The notes under the pieces were generated by a model, which worked only from the letters and a program-made list of their open reading frames with translations, did no database searches and was not told where the DNA came from. This document shows, one piece after another, positions 48,301 through 63,646 of a stretch of DNA of 64,000 nt; position 1 is the stretch's first letter; each line of letters begins with the position of its first letter. The DNA is taken from assembly GCA_030737835.1 (NCBI GenBank), contig JAUJYN010000045.1, positions 582,905-646,904 of the forward strand. The letters run 5' to 3'. Source of the DNA: Acorus gramineus (taxonomy: Eukaryota; Streptophyta; Magnoliopsida; Acorales; Acoraceae). The translations under genes and the position numbers were made by a program.

Positions 48301-49811
48301 TTATCTACATGTGAAGTCCTTAAACTTGAAATCATTGACCTTAAGTCTTTGTTTGGTGGTTGAAATGTGAATTTCTGGTTTATCATTCTCTCAATGTCAG
48401 GTGAGTCACTTTCATGTCTATTGAGAAAAGGAATAACGATCCAGTTTGTTGTTAGGTCTTAGGATGATATTTGTCACCAAAAACCACCCTTAACTATGGT
48501 CTAGTGCTTTTAATGCAATCACAATTCACTTAGGTATGTTTGGTTGATAGTGCATTTGAAGTTTTCTTCCATTGAATATTTAAATCACTCAATGGAGGTT
48601 TATTTTCATTCTGCCACTTACCTGCATGAAGATACAATTAAAAGTACCGACTTCCATCTCACTTTGGATTTGTTTAAACTTCATCTGGATGTTGTCCTTG
48701 AAAAGTGTTTCTTTGATTATTATGCCGTCAACATTATATGATTGTCAGTCGCATATTCCATTGGTTATCAGTGTTTATTCTAAATTGCCATTTTATCATT
48801 TTGGAATGTGAAACTCAGAATTCTTCATTGCAGGAAAGCTTAAATAGAGGGCAAGCTGAGTTACTTTCTCATAATAGGGGTCCTAAAGCTGGAAGCCAGT
48901 CTGCTCCAATCTTTGTCAATAAGAAGTCTGATCCAATTGAAATGCAACCCTCATCAACAAGGAAGTTTCACGCATACGTTCTACCCACACCTTTTGATGC
49001 TCATGTAACTCCAAAAGGCTCGGGTAGCCCGGTTTCTGTAAGGCAACAAGGCATGATAGACCAACCGACACACAATTTATGGCATTCATCCCCCTTGGAT
49101 CCCAAGAAGTATACAAAAGATTCCGCAGATGATCACTTGTCACATCCCACCCACACCCTAAAAGCACAATCTGTGCTCAAAGAGAGCAACATCAATAGTG
49201 AGCCAATCAGAATGCCCCCTCCTTTATCCGAGGGCCTTTTATTGCCACATTTTAATCCCCGAGCACCTTCTGAAACAAAGAAAATCAAGAGGCAAGCTTA
49301 CTCTGGTCCACTGACAATTAAAGGACGGTCCGACAAACCTAATTTGTATTCCAGTGGGCCCATAACCTCAGTAGATAATAATCCGCTACATTCTTCTGGA
49401 AATATTATGCGGGTTCCATCTCCTCAGCCATCTGCATCTCCAAAGCGATCCCCTTCTGCGTCGCCTCCTATGTCATCACCAAAAATAAGTGAACTTCACG
49501 AGCTTCCTAGGCCTCCAATCAGTTCTTCCAGGCCGGCAAGACCTAGTTTAACTGGCCATTCAGCCCCTCTGGGATCTAGAAGTCGAGAGCCTACAAATAA
49601 AACACCTCAAGTTGTGGCATCTCCCTTACCGACGCCTCCTGGTGCCATCACACGTAGTTTTTCTATACCATCGAGTAGTCAGCGATCAACAGTGGGAAAG
49701 TTGTTGGAGTCTCCTAGCCGTCATGACATGACTGAAGAAGCTTCTTTTCCTCCTCTCACTCCAATTTCCCTCACAAATATTTGGCCATCATTTACTGAAC
49801 CACTTGTTTAA
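42388..49811 (+). CDS. BAR-domain protein with Ser/Pro-rich tail (At2g33490-like)
   Basis: Ten coding exons: 42388-42504, 43480-43552, 43794-43868, 44198-44259, 44375-44443, 45479-45507, 45597-45804, 45889-46122, 47416-47466, 48834-49811. They join in phase to 631 residues; all introns are GT-AG. Residues 1-230 are helical and match the BAR-like N-terminus of the Arabidopsis hydroxyproline-rich glycoprotein family protein At2g33490 (MKSSLRKLRGF-type start, SLREMGDCLLAKTALNDDEE, LMLGKLQFRLQKIVDGYR). BAR domains form curved dimers that bind membranes. An acidic stretch follows (LEDNDADEGDDDYGYDPTDE, about residues 245-265), then a disordered tail rich in Ser and Pro, with repeated SPKRSPSASPPMSSPK-type sequence. 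No signal peptide or transmembrane segment is seen, so the glycoprotein name is likely misleading. A further intron in the 3' UTR (about 49829-51010) is likely. Confidence 0.9.
47038..47056. repeat. (TG)n microsatellite in intron 8 of the BAR gene
   Basis: About nine GT units. Confidence 0.85.
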
Positions 49812-50352
49812 GCTGCAAAAACCAAAGGTAAATAAGCATTCCTCCTGCATTATATTAGGTACCTTCATTTACCTTTCAAGTGAAAATCTCTGTAGTTGTC
49901 AACCCGATAGATTGCTTGATACATGACTGTTTTGTAAGTTTTCCCCTTCCATTTTTACTTTGTACCAAAAAACATCAAACGAGATCTTTCATATCTGGAT
50001 TGGATAATTAATTCTGAATCTGAAAATGTAGATGCCTAAATTTAAGCCTCCATAATTTCATTTTTACATAAGATATGATCAATTGAAGTGGTCTACCTAG
50101 TACCTAATATAATAAAGCAATAAAGCATTTCAAAATGAACAGGAAATATGACACTATGCTGCTCCTTGTTTGGATCCTCTGTTCATCATATGTATGTTTT
50201 ACCCCCCTTTTGCACCCTAAAAATGAAACCAGTCACTATCGAAGCCGTTCATGGGCAGACCAAGGATATACTAGTGATTCAAGCTGCTTGTAAAAAAAAA
50301 AAATTATATCCATAAGGTGTATCATCAAGTATAACTAATGTTCCATATTCTT

Positions 50353-50407
50353 TTTTTCTTTTTTTTTTTTTTTTTTTTTTGGGAGGGGGGGGGGGGGGGG
50401 GGGGGTG
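50353..50407. repeat. T-run followed by G-run downstream of the BAR gene
   Basis: Roughly 30 T (one C) then about 23 G with a single A. Long mononucleotide runs like this are prone to length error in assembly, so the length is not reliable. Confidence 0.9.
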
Positions 50408-51011
50408 TGAAAGGTAGACAAGCTAGAAACAAGTCAATCACACCACCAAAAAGACAACAGAAATAAAAACTTTCACCTGACTGTCATTGGCAGAGGACGC
50501 TACAGACTCATGTTCCATAGTCTTGACAATAAAGCACATTTTATTTCTTGATTTTTTGGACAATAAGATGAACCCTTGATAAGTGTTTCCCAAGTAGATG
50601 TCTGTGTGGCATCATATTGCTGACATGATCATAGTATATATGAACACAGGAATGCATCATCAACAAGACTCTAGTACTTCTTGGCTCACTATTTTATTTT
50701 ATTTTTAGTGACAAAAACCACGCCAAAATGAGTTGGGGAAGCCCGATACATAGAATCACCCACAATCTTAAAACATGGTTTTGGCCAAAGAATCAATCCC
50801 GTGTGGTTCCCATCTTTAATTTTCCATAAAAAAAAGTTCCTTTCAAATTTTGTTTCCATCTCTCAGTGATATATTATTTGAGTTGAAATTTTTTTTATGG
50901 ACAAGTGAACCACTCTCATATTCTTGTCTCACATCCTAACTATTTGTGTTTGTAAGTGAAGATTTCCCTATACCAGAAAGTTTATATCCATTTGTTGATT
51001 GCATTTGCAGG

Positions 51012-51470
51012 TCTACCTTGAATAGCTATCACTTATTTCTTGGAAAATAAGCACCGGTTGGCCGTATAAATGTCACCTGATTCAGCTAGCGATCTCCTTT
51101 GACTGAGGTCTGTGTATATAGTAATATGTGCATTATCAAAAAAAAATTGTCAGACCATTTTTTTAAAATTTTTTTTTATTTTGTTGTTCTATTTGTTAAG
51201 AATCAATAGCCTTAGTTCAGCCAATAAATTTTGTTTCTTGGGCTGAAGTATTGTATTCATGCATCGATGTTTCTGTTTTGCCCTTCTGTAGTGTTTTCCC
51301 CCCTTTCAGGTTCGTCTTGCAGATGATTTGGGAGATTTGATTGAGGTACTCAACCAAAAAACAGTCATATTGAATGTATTGAGAGATCAGGCTATACATC
51401 ATAAAAGTTATGTATATACTTTATGTAATGAAGCATACAACTATAAATATAAATATTATTGTCTCGTCAA
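51012..51470 (+). other. Probable last 3' UTR exon of the BAR gene
   Basis: TTTGCAG at 51005-51011 is a good acceptor, and AAAGGTAAATAAG near 49828 a fair donor, so the transcript may continue here. AT-rich sequence with TTTATGTAATG near 51420 would suit polyadenylation. Only transcript data would confirm. Confidence 0.35.
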
Positions 51471-53024
51471 TGCCTGGAAATTATGACTAGAATCTTTGTG
51501 TATATTGTATGTACATGTCGTGTATACCAAGTCTTTTTTACCTTGAGAAAAAGGTAAATGAAGGCCTAGTTTGGTAAATGATAAGAGGTGGGATGGGAGA
51601 TGATAAATGATTAAAGAATAACTTATCTTGGTTGTTATATTAAAATTGAGATTAAATAAAGGCTACTGTTTTGATTTTCAAGGCCAACATTGAGAATTGA
51701 TTTTTTTTATTGGGTCCTAGGCAAAAGTTTTAAGTAGGATTTTAAACGTTATTACAAAAAAAAAAATCTAAATAGTTTTCATCTTGCACATTACAAATAT
51801 TACAAAATAGATATACAATATTATACAATCATTTAAATTAAAACATTTTACATTATCATATGCACTTAATAAAAGCAAAAAAAAAAAATTTAATGGAATG
51901 AAAAATTAGAAAAAAAATGCTTTTAAAAGAGGATTTGAACATTATATTATTCAACCATGATCAGAGAGATGGATTAGAAAAATTATTTTAAGAAATTATT
52001 TTGAGAGGGAGTGAGAAAACATTGGAAAAGAAAAGGACTTAGAAACTAAAATGTCTATAGTCATTAGTCTCAGTGCTTATTTTATTAAGTCACAAAATAG
52101 ATGATTCTTAAGCCCCTCACCCAACACACCTCATTGGGTGGGGGGCCCTAAACAATTGTCACCATATTGAGTATATACTGCATAGCACAATATTAGTCTT
52201 CTCACATGCATGATGTGCGTGCAAACTAAAAATAATATATCTTAGAAAAGTCACATCTATTTTTTTAAACCCTCTTTAAACCTATCAATACATGATCCAA
52301 AAAAGTGATCAAGTTGAGAGAATTTTAATCTTTGTATAAATTTATTAATATTATAATTATTCAATATGATCCAACATAATAAACCAATAGATTAATCAAT
52401 TCCACAGGAAAAATTAAAATTATAAAATATTCTATTACTCCACCTTTATCTTAACAAACACACAAATTCGAAATAGGATCAGAAATGAAAAATTTATATA
52501 TTATCCGATTGGGACTCTACCTAATTTAACTGTCACAATGTTAAAAGTGACGCTATACAAAAGTTTCGTGGACTATACAATATTTTCAAAAGTTTCCAAT
52601 TTGGAATAATTAGTATGTCATTATTTTATTTAACACCCAAAATTTGAGAAAAAATTTCATCAAACAAATTTTTACATAGTTAATAATATTAATTTGTAAT
52701 GTTATATGTAAAATATGATATTTGGAGAAATACATTATATTTAAAAACATATATTTATACAAATTTATTTTTGAAATTAAAGATTTGTGAAATTCAATAA
52801 GATAGATTTAATAAATATCTTATATTATCCTTTAAATAATTGACAATTGTTTTTTTTTTACATTTTTATCTTTAATCTAGAAATAAAGATTATAAAAATA
52901 AAGATAAAATGGAAAATGAAAATATTACAAAGAAAAAAAGTTGAAAAGCATAGTGTTAATCTAAAAAGGCCTAAAAATAGGTGGTCATATGTTCCAGGAA
53001 TGTCTCGGCCACCCGTTTTGCATC
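51471..53024. other. AT-rich intergenic stretch
   Basis: At 52101-52160 the phrase ATGATTCTTAAGCCCCTCACC, then CCTCATTGGGTGGGGGGCCC, recalls the ends of MULE family B (12695-13922), so a truncated end may sit here. At 51566 TAGTTTGGTAAATGATAA looks like a MITE end. No gene is supported. Confidence 0.45.
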
Positions 53025-53946
53025 GCTTCTTCGTGTGCCGCGCAACACCCAATTGGCTCTAAAGAGGTTCGCAAAGTCCGCGTCGGTCAAGGCGTGGCTG
53101 AAGCAGTACATGTTGGTCGAGACCACCGACCTGTACTCGTACGCGGAACGCTGCGTGAAGTGGCAGGATGACAAGTACTCGGCGGTCGCCTTCACGCACT
53201 TCTTGTACCACTCGCACGCGCAGAATCGCGTGACGGAGGAGGAGGTCCGCGCGCTTTGCAGGTCCATGCCGCTCGTGGACAATTACGGGGGCGTGGTGTG
53301 CGATTGGAGCGGCGTGTTAGTCCCCGCGAAAGGGAGCAAGTGCTTTGGGTTGTTCCGTTCGAACCCGTGGAGGGGGCAGGGTTCGGGGGATTACAGTTTA
53401 GCCGATACTTACGCCGGGGTGCACACGCAGGAGAATCACCTACTGAGTTTCATGCGGACCCACGTCGGCGCTTCCGACGTCCCACACATATCCCCTCCAA
53501 ACGCGGCGTTTCCCACCGCGGCTTCGCCTCTGACGCGCGAGAACACGCTTCTACTGCTCGAATAGATTCGTAACCTCAGAAACAGAGGCACGCGCATTCC
53601 CGAGAGATTCATGGCGTGCATAAGAGATGGGTGTTGGGACATCGATCCCCGACGGATTCGTTCTTGCCGTCTTCGTCGGGCCTGGGTTCATGGCCTGTTG
53701 ATACTCCGTTGATCGATTTGGAGTTCTATGGGAAGTGCATTGAAGGGTACAAATGTGAGCTGATGGAGATCGGAGTGCGTCGTCTTCGGCCCGTGCTGGG
53801 CGACGTGACTGGATCAATCTTCGAAACCGAGTGGACGGACGTACTTCTCGCGAATGGTGTCTGAGGGGATGATGTGGGACGAGACGGATCGGATCGGTGG
53901 GCTCGCGGAGCTCATCAAGATTGATTTCTTGCTGATGATGACGTAG
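53025..53946 (+). pseudogene. Truncated NOV-like gene copy
   Basis: From 53025 the sequence follows the NOV-like gene region at about 1200-560 on the other strand: NTQLALKRFAKSAS, HFLYHSHAQNRVTEEEV, SMPLVDNYGGVVCDWSG, FMRTHVGASDVPHISPP and NAAFPTAASPLTRENTLLLL are nearly the same. A Trp codon is replaced by TAG at 53563-53565, and the frame changes again near 53640 (continuing as PTDSFLPSS, PLIDLEFYG, YKCELMEIGV). After about 53790 it jumps to what looks like the extreme C-terminus of the family (YFSRMVSEGMMWDETDR, IGGLAELIK) and stops at TAG 53944-53946. So it is a partial copy with an internal deletion, one nonsense codon and at least two frame changes. Confidence 0.88.
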
Positions 53947-54211
53947 AATCAAGATTTATCGTCAAATGTATCACCTACGTGGCTACGTGTAAGAAACAAC
54001 TCCCGCCAAAACATAAGAAACTTCCAAGCCGTTACAACTTCTCTTTCAATCCAACCATGGCGGGAATTTGCAGCCAAACAAGGGATGCCTACGTGTCATG
54101 TTCTGAGTGGCCAATTTTATCCAGGCCTCTCAAACTACCACTGAAGAAGCTCTCTTTGAGAATAAAAGTGAGTCCTCCAGGATTCATGAATGCTTGAAGG
54201 CTAAATCAGAT

Positions 54212-54213
<2 letters not shown>

Positions 54214-54248
<35 letters not shown>
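54214..54248. repeat. (GA)n microsatellite
   Basis: About 17 GA units, directly before an ATG at 54248. Confidence 0.9.
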
Positions 54249-54251
<3 letters not shown>

Positions 54252-54375
54252 GGAAAATTTGCTGCGCGTCGAGCGACGACGGCAACCTCAGTTGATAGGG
54301 TTGGTGGTGGTGATGCTCCTCTTCGTCGTGTGTCAGCCGCCGAGGAGGCGATACACGGTCTACCATTGTTACTGA
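54248..54375 (+). pseudogene. Possible small membrane protein, frame-shifted
   Basis: The frame from ATG 54248 reads MGKICCASSDDGN and stops at TGA 54293. An overlapping frame from about 54289 reads QLIGLVVVMLLFVVC, then QPPRRRYTVYHCY, and stops at 54373-54375. Together they look like one ~43-residue protein: Cys-containing start, one hydrophobic segment, then Pro/Arg-rich tail, with one base missing. I do not recognise the family with certainty. Short length means chance cannot be excluded; the hydrophobic stretch followed by basic residues is the main support. Confidence 0.35.
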
Positions 54376-55204
54376 TTGAGATGCTGTAGTTTTAATTTTT
54401 GGTAGCCTTTGATGGTGTGCTGTGTTTATGGCAAGGATTTTCAATGCATTGGTTTGGGCACTTTTTTTTTTTCCTGTGTATGCACGGTATCGTTGAACTT
54501 GAAGGTATAGTCTTTCATTGGGATAAAGAGGTTGGTATAGTTTTTCATTGACTCACGTGTTATCATATATGCTATAAGAAAAAAAATAAATCATGGTCAA
54601 TTGTTCATGTTTTAAAAGAAAAAGTCCAGGAATTTTGTTATAGGAAAAAAATAAAACAAATTTTATCCTTATTTTTTAACCATAATTTTTTAAAACACAG
54701 ACAACTTTTATGATTGCCCTTTAAAAAAAAAATATAAACCAAAAACTTCGTGAAATGAATAACAATATTAATGCTCCATTAATAGAAATGGTAAACTTGA
54801 TATTTTTAATTTTTTTTTAAGTTATCCTATATTTTAGATCATGTAATCCAAATGGAAAGTTGAGGATAAGAACATAAAAAAAATAAGAATAACAAAATAC
54901 ATTATCAAATATAAATGTGAATACAAATAATGATTTTTTTATCCCCATAAATTAGATTAATTTATCCTAAATATTTATCACTTTACCAAACAAGATCAAA
55001 TAGAATAATTCATTGGTTCTTCTTATGTAATTCTAGGAAGAAATGTCAGTTACAAGGCATGTTCTAATTTTTTAAAAATAATAAACTTATATGTTTTTTT
55101 GATGAAAGTGTATATCACTTCATATAGATTTAAATAGACTCATTTTTAATAAGTGCAAAAAATTTAAAAAGATATATAACTCACTACTAAATGGCTCATG
55201 AAAT

Positions 55205-55275
55205 CAGGGTTGACCCTGAGATTCGTTTAATAGGAATGGGCCCTTGCGAATTCATAAAATGGGGCCCCAAAAATA
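55205..55275. mobile_element. hAT-like transposon end fragment
   Basis: Phrases CAGGGTTGACCCTGAGATT, GGGCCCTTGCG and TCATAAAATGGGGCCCC parallel those at 8606-8665. A second copy of the same degenerate family; the rest of the element cannot be traced. Confidence 0.45.
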
Positions 55276-55334
55276 AAATATAATGAGCAACAACACAATT
55301 AATCTTTAAAAACAATTGAAAAAACAAAAATAAA

Positions 55335-55337
<3 letters not shown>

Positions 55338-55366
<29 letters not shown>
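55338..55366. repeat. (TA)n microsatellite
   Basis: About 14 AT units. Confidence 0.95.
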
Positions 55367-56541
55367 TTCAGAAAAAAATGATTATTAACTATGTTTTTAG
55401 TTTTAATGAACAAGAAAAAAAAACAAAAACAAATTCGTTAAAATGTGGAATCTGATAATGAAAAGACTATGTTCCTTCAAATTCTAATTCAAATGCAAAA
55501 CTAAATCCAAAAAATACTCAATCAGTTAAAATGTAATCTAAATTTTAGAAATTTAAGGCCCTATCAAATTTTAGGAATTTGATGTCCTATTTAAGATAAG
55601 ACAACTGTCTTAGTTGCCTACCCCAAAGACCAGATATGCATGAAATATATAAGACTATATTTAAGATAATAAAAGAACAGTGCCCACAAAAATAATTTAC
55701 TAATTCTAAAAGTTCTCAAAAAATTGGTGGCAATGCTTTTACCAGTCCACACATCATCACTTTTTTAAAAAAAATCCTCCTAATGGCATAACATTGGCCA
55801 ACACACTAAATAAAGAGACACGTACCTATTGTTATCTACTTAAAATTGAAAACAAACTAAAGAAATTATAAAAATTCAAAACAAGATTCTAGAAATTTGA
55901 ATTACTGAGAAAATTTACCAAAAATGATAAATTAAAAAAAAAAACAATTTCTTTTATTGAAAGAAGTTCGACTTTTTTTTATTGATCCAATAATTCTTGG
56001 CAACTTGTCATACATCACACTAGTTCAGTTCACACATCGCTGCTTCATGTCAAGGAAAACATAGAGACAAAGCCCGGAACAAGAATAGGAATAGGGACAA
56101 GCCACTCCAAATAAAATAATTTCTTCATATTTCTATAGAATTTCACTTTTTGTTCTATCTTTACTCATATTCCTGGACTGAGAAGGATATGACATATAGC
56201 AGATGCCAAAATCTCCCTGCAAGGTAAAACAGTCAAGGAAACTCTTGAACATATTACCCAACCATGGCACCATTTCTTTCTTGTATTAAGTTCCCTGTTT
56301 TTCATTGCAGGACTGGCTTCTCAATTAGACTATGATGAAATGGACATTGTTAGTCCAGAAGACATGGATTTAGAGAGTAAGACTTGGAGAACAAGAATAA
56401 ATATTTATAATTGATCAATGTCTTCCTCGAACTCAAAATGACTGTTTTTCAGAGATCTCAGAGAGAATTTGAACAAGAGCAAATAAGTTGAGGACGGAAG
56501 AAGGCACAAGACCATTTTAGAGGATACGAGGGAGGTTCCCT

Positions 56542-59817
<3,276 letters not shown>

Positions 59818-61083
59818 CGTGAAGGCACCTCCGTCGTTTGATCAAATCGATCGACCGTTCGATTACTCTCTCTCTCTCGTATTGATGCGAAACGGAACGA
59901 AAGAGACACAAAGAAACCCTAGGAATAATAACAAGACCGAAAGCTCCAAATCCGAAGCTTTTTCGATTCTTTCTTCAGATGGAGAATACGAAAAGGTAAA
60001 ACAGAAGCGTCGGATTCCAGTGACCTGCGGTAACGTTTAGGGAAATGATAATGTTAGGGACAACAACCATTACCGTCCGTTTTATAAAAATCAACCAGTC
60101 CTCTCTTTCAATTAAAAATAAAATAAAATTCTCTTTCAATTAAGAAAAAAAAGAAAAAAAAAATGTAAATTTGAAATTGAATGGATTCATCTTTAATCAA
60201 TGAGATGTGTATTTCATTTTATGGTTAACTAAAAATATTAAATTGTATTTAAGACTGTAAACAAAAATTATGTTCAGAAATTTCTATGAGAAAAATATGT
60301 AATTTATATCAAAGGGTTTAATAAATTTTAATTTTTTGAAACTCATTTTTTATAAAAAGAAAATATGTTTATGTACTAAAAGTTAAAATAAACTTTTTAT
60401 ATTAAACATTTTTTTTGAAATCTATTTTTAGAATTTTTTTAAATATCTGTAAAAGCAAATTTTGTTGAAACGGGTTTTTAAATTCTCTCTAGAAATTGTA
60501 CACCACATGATTTTTTTCTCAACGAATGGGTCCAGATGTCCTTAATGCGAGTGAAAGAGAGTTTAGCGGACATCTTTAATACAAATGAAAGAGAGTTTAG
60601 CATTAAATGATATTGCAAGTGGGTTAACAAATATTTAACAGATAAATTGTTTTTAAGGAAGTTAAAAAAAATTCCCTTAAAAAAAGATTGTGAAAAAAAC
60701 TTTAATAATAGAAATTTGAAAATAGATTGATTTGGATATCATTCTTTTAAAATGTTTATTTTTTTTATAATTTTTTGTCCAAATTCCTTTTAATAAAAAA
60801 TAAAATTTTATCTTTAATTTAAAGAAGAAAAAAAAAATTATTGTGTTTATTTTTATTTGATTAAATCAAGACAGTACAGTACTTGTACATGTATATCATA
60901 CGCGTGAGTAACGTGAGTAGGATTTTTAAGGTGGAAAATTGAATTTGTCAGCGTTGGAACGAAATCATGGTAGGCGTCACACTCGAGTGGATTGAGTTCA
61001 GGTTAACCCCAACCCGAATTCCAAACTACTCAACCCTAACCTGACCAAGCTGATTTTCAACCCAGATTGGACTAACCCGAACT
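59818..61083. other. Upstream flank of UBC27 and intergenic DNA
   Basis: The first ~200 bases (to about 60040) are the probable 5' UTR and promoter, with a CT-rich patch at 59865-59880. The rest is AT-rich; 61000-61080 has CCCGAA/AACCC phrases typical of degenerate dispersed repeats. No gene is supported. Confidence 0.5.
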
Positions 61084-61290
61084 TAGGAGTGGCCATGGGC
61101 CGGGCTCGGGCCGGGCTTTGCCAGGGCCAGGCGTTTTTTCGGGCGTGCCTTGACCAGAATTGAGGGGCTTCGGGCCCGAGCCGGGCCTAAAGTCCAAAAT
61201 CAGGCCTGAGCCCGCCCATAGGCCCGGCCACGAACGGGTCAAGTCCGGGCCGGGCAGGGCCTGGCTTGGTGGCCCACACCTATTTTTTTC
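61084..61290. repeat. GC-rich subterminal region of the hAT element
   Basis: Starts AGGAGTGGCCATGGGCC and is packed with GGGCCGGGC, CCGGGC and GGCCC motifs in both orientations. Such regions are the transposase-binding ends of Tam3/Ac-like hAT elements and this one sits beyond the 3' end of a hAT transposase. Confidence 0.65.
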
Positions 61291-61627
61291 ATTTTTTTAG
61301 TTAAATTAAAACATACAATAAAGTAAATAAAAAAGTTGAATAACTTTAATTGAAAATATGAACAATAAAACTATTTGAATCGAATATTGATATAACTTCA
61401 CAATAATTGCACATTATAAGTTTACAACAAGAAATATTTGAACATTAATTGAATAGCTACTATAAACTCATTGAAAAATATTAGCTTGTGGGTGATGACT
61501 GCATCACAATAAAATGAGTATATCCCAACTAGGTTGGCACCTACCCATTTTATCTATCATTTGCACAACTCTACACAAAGCCATCCTTCAAGAAATGACA
61601 AGAAAACAAGTAAATTTAAACTAAATT

Positions 61628-63646
61628 TCAATTTAAATTTACAACATCATCAAATTGGTCGTCAAGAGCCTCCTCAGCCAAGATAGTCTGAGTTCTTTGT
61701 TGTGCTTTGTACGAATCTCGTAGGCACACGCACTGCTCGACTACATTTGGATGTAAACGACTTATATAATCATCCAACACTCGATTTCCCCAGTGCTAAA
61801 TGCTGATTCTGAAGCAACTTGTGAAGCAGGAACAGTCAATAAGTCTCGAGCCATAGCAGAAAGAACAGGAAATCAATTTTCTTGCCCCTTCCACCATGCC
61901 AAAACATCAAAAGTCCCTTCACCATCTTCTTCGACATTTTGTTCTTGAAGGTAGCGTTGTAGTTCAGATGTACCACTACCACCTAGCGACCGGTTTAGAG
62001 TGCTTAGTCGCACCTTGAATTGTTTCCACCCTGACGCTGATTTTTTCCTCGGTTGTTGTGATGAGGATGTATCGGCTTCACCGCTTTGTCTTTGAGTATT
62101 CTCCCTTTGAAACCTGTATTCTTCAAACATAGCTTGTAAAACAGAATTAATTTGAGCAATATTTTCATAATTCGTGCCACTATCAGGACCATTAAAACAT
62201 TGATAAATATATTCAACTAAAATTTGTAGATCACTTATTTTAAAACAAGGGTCCATAATAGTGGCTAATCCAAAAATAATGAGAATTTTTTCCCAATATT
62301 TTCAAAATTTTGTCTCCATTTTTTCACAAATTGGTTCAAAAGCAACTTCATCTCTTTGTTGGTTAAAAAAATCACAAATATGGAACAAATGGAGTAGTAC
62401 CTGGTTGGAAGTAGCGTGATAAATTCCAGAAAAACAAACAGTAGCATTATCAAAAACTTTGAATAAATCTCTAATCATTTCTAAGCATGCCCAATCTTCA
62501 AGACTAATTTCATCATTATAATTTTTCTGTAACAAATATGTACTAATAACATTTTTATAAGGAAGAGCTGCTTCAATCATCAAATAAGTAGAATTTCACT
62601 GATGTCTAACATTCGTTGGTATTTTTCTACTTCTAAGGCCTACAGTTTTACATGCTTGACGAAATTCTTGATATCTACTTGTAAAAGAAAAAATATAAAT
62701 AAAACATTGTTTTATATGCTCAATAAATGACTTAACGGCTTCTAAACCATCTTGCACAATAAGATTAAGTATATGACAACAACAACGAATATGTAATAAT
62801 TTGGATGTTGTACATGAAGGCAAGCATATTTCTAGAAATCTAGCTAAAATATCATTAAAAGAAGCATTATCTAAAGTAATTGTAAAATTTTTCTCATAAA
62901 TACCCCAATTTTGAAGTTGGTCGATGATACTAGTTGCCATCCCTTGTCCTGTATGAGAGGCATAACGATTAGAGAAACAAATAATTCTTTTCTGCAATAT
63001 CCAATTTGCATCAATGAAATGAGCTGTTAGTGAAATATAACATAAAGGTTGGTTAAAAGTCCATAAATCAGAAGTTAAATAAACTCTTCCAGGAATATTA
63101 CTAAGGGTTACAAGTAAATCTGTCTTCTCTTCAGCATATAATTTTTTGACATCTCTCTTAACTGTATTGCGAGAAATTGGTTGAAATTGAGGACCAAAAG
63201 CTTTTTGGATCCACTCTTCAAAATCAGGATGCTCAACCCTTGAAAATAGTTATTCAGTTTTGATTATATATTTCACAGTTTCTCTTCTAGCAATAACTTG
63301 ATTAAAACTAAAATTTGACAATTATCCAGTCGAAGTTCTACTTAATTGTGATTGAAATTTCAATCCAACAATTTTACGGGTACATTCAGCAGCATGTCTA
63401 ATTAAGTGGCTAGTGCCACTACAAGAATTAACAGTTAATTCCTTACCACAGAAATGACATTTAGCTATTGTTTTGAAATATCCCGCAAGTTTTGTAAGAT
63501 CTTGAACATTATCTTGTCAAAAGTGTTCCAAGCTGCTGAAGGTTTTCATTTTGGTTTGAAGGTGCCAACTTCATTTACAGTAGGGGAACCAACGGATGGA
63601 TTTTCAGCATCAGCTCTAAAACTTTATCTGCAGAACTATCAGCCAT
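61628..63646 (-). pseudogene. hAT transposase (BED finger, RICESLEEPER-like), decayed
   Basis: Starting from ATG 63646 (MADSSADKV) pieces of a hAT transposase are found in order: a BED zinc finger (KCHFCGKELTVNSCSGTSHL, then IRHAAEC), a segment with EHPDFEEWIQKAFGPQF, VYLTSDLWTFNQPLCYISLT, the catalytic-core phrase TLDNASFND, CCCHILNLIVQDGL, and the C-terminal dimerisation part (FDVLAWWKGQ, FPVLSAMARDLLTVPASQ, VASESAFSTG, RVLDDYISRLHP) ending near 61628. The frame changes after the first 12 codons, and there are stops near 63333, 63250, 62590, 62260 and 61870, so it cannot make transposase. The inner end of the element is at 61084; the other end was not recognised before 64000. Confidence 0.88.

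Larger units (their letters stand above)
54376..56541. other. Intergenic stretch, repeat fragments only
   Basis: AT-rich. A MITE-like end (reverse of CTTGTTTGGTAAAGTGATAA) lies near 54975-54995, a hAT-like end at 55205-55275 and a TA microsatellite at 55338-55366. The last few hundred bases before 56541 are the likely 3' flank of UBC27. I see no gene. Confidence 0.55.

Noticed and set aside
48738-48833. Upstream extension of the last BAR-gene exon to an earlier ATG
   Set aside because: A good acceptor TTGCAG lies at 48828-48833 and the frame joins exon 9 in phase there; the upstream frame is intron sequence that happens to be open.
53551-53952. 133-codon minus-strand frame over the NOV-like fragment
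   Set aside because: Its Arg/His/Pro composition is that of an antisense shadow; the plus strand has clear family similarity.
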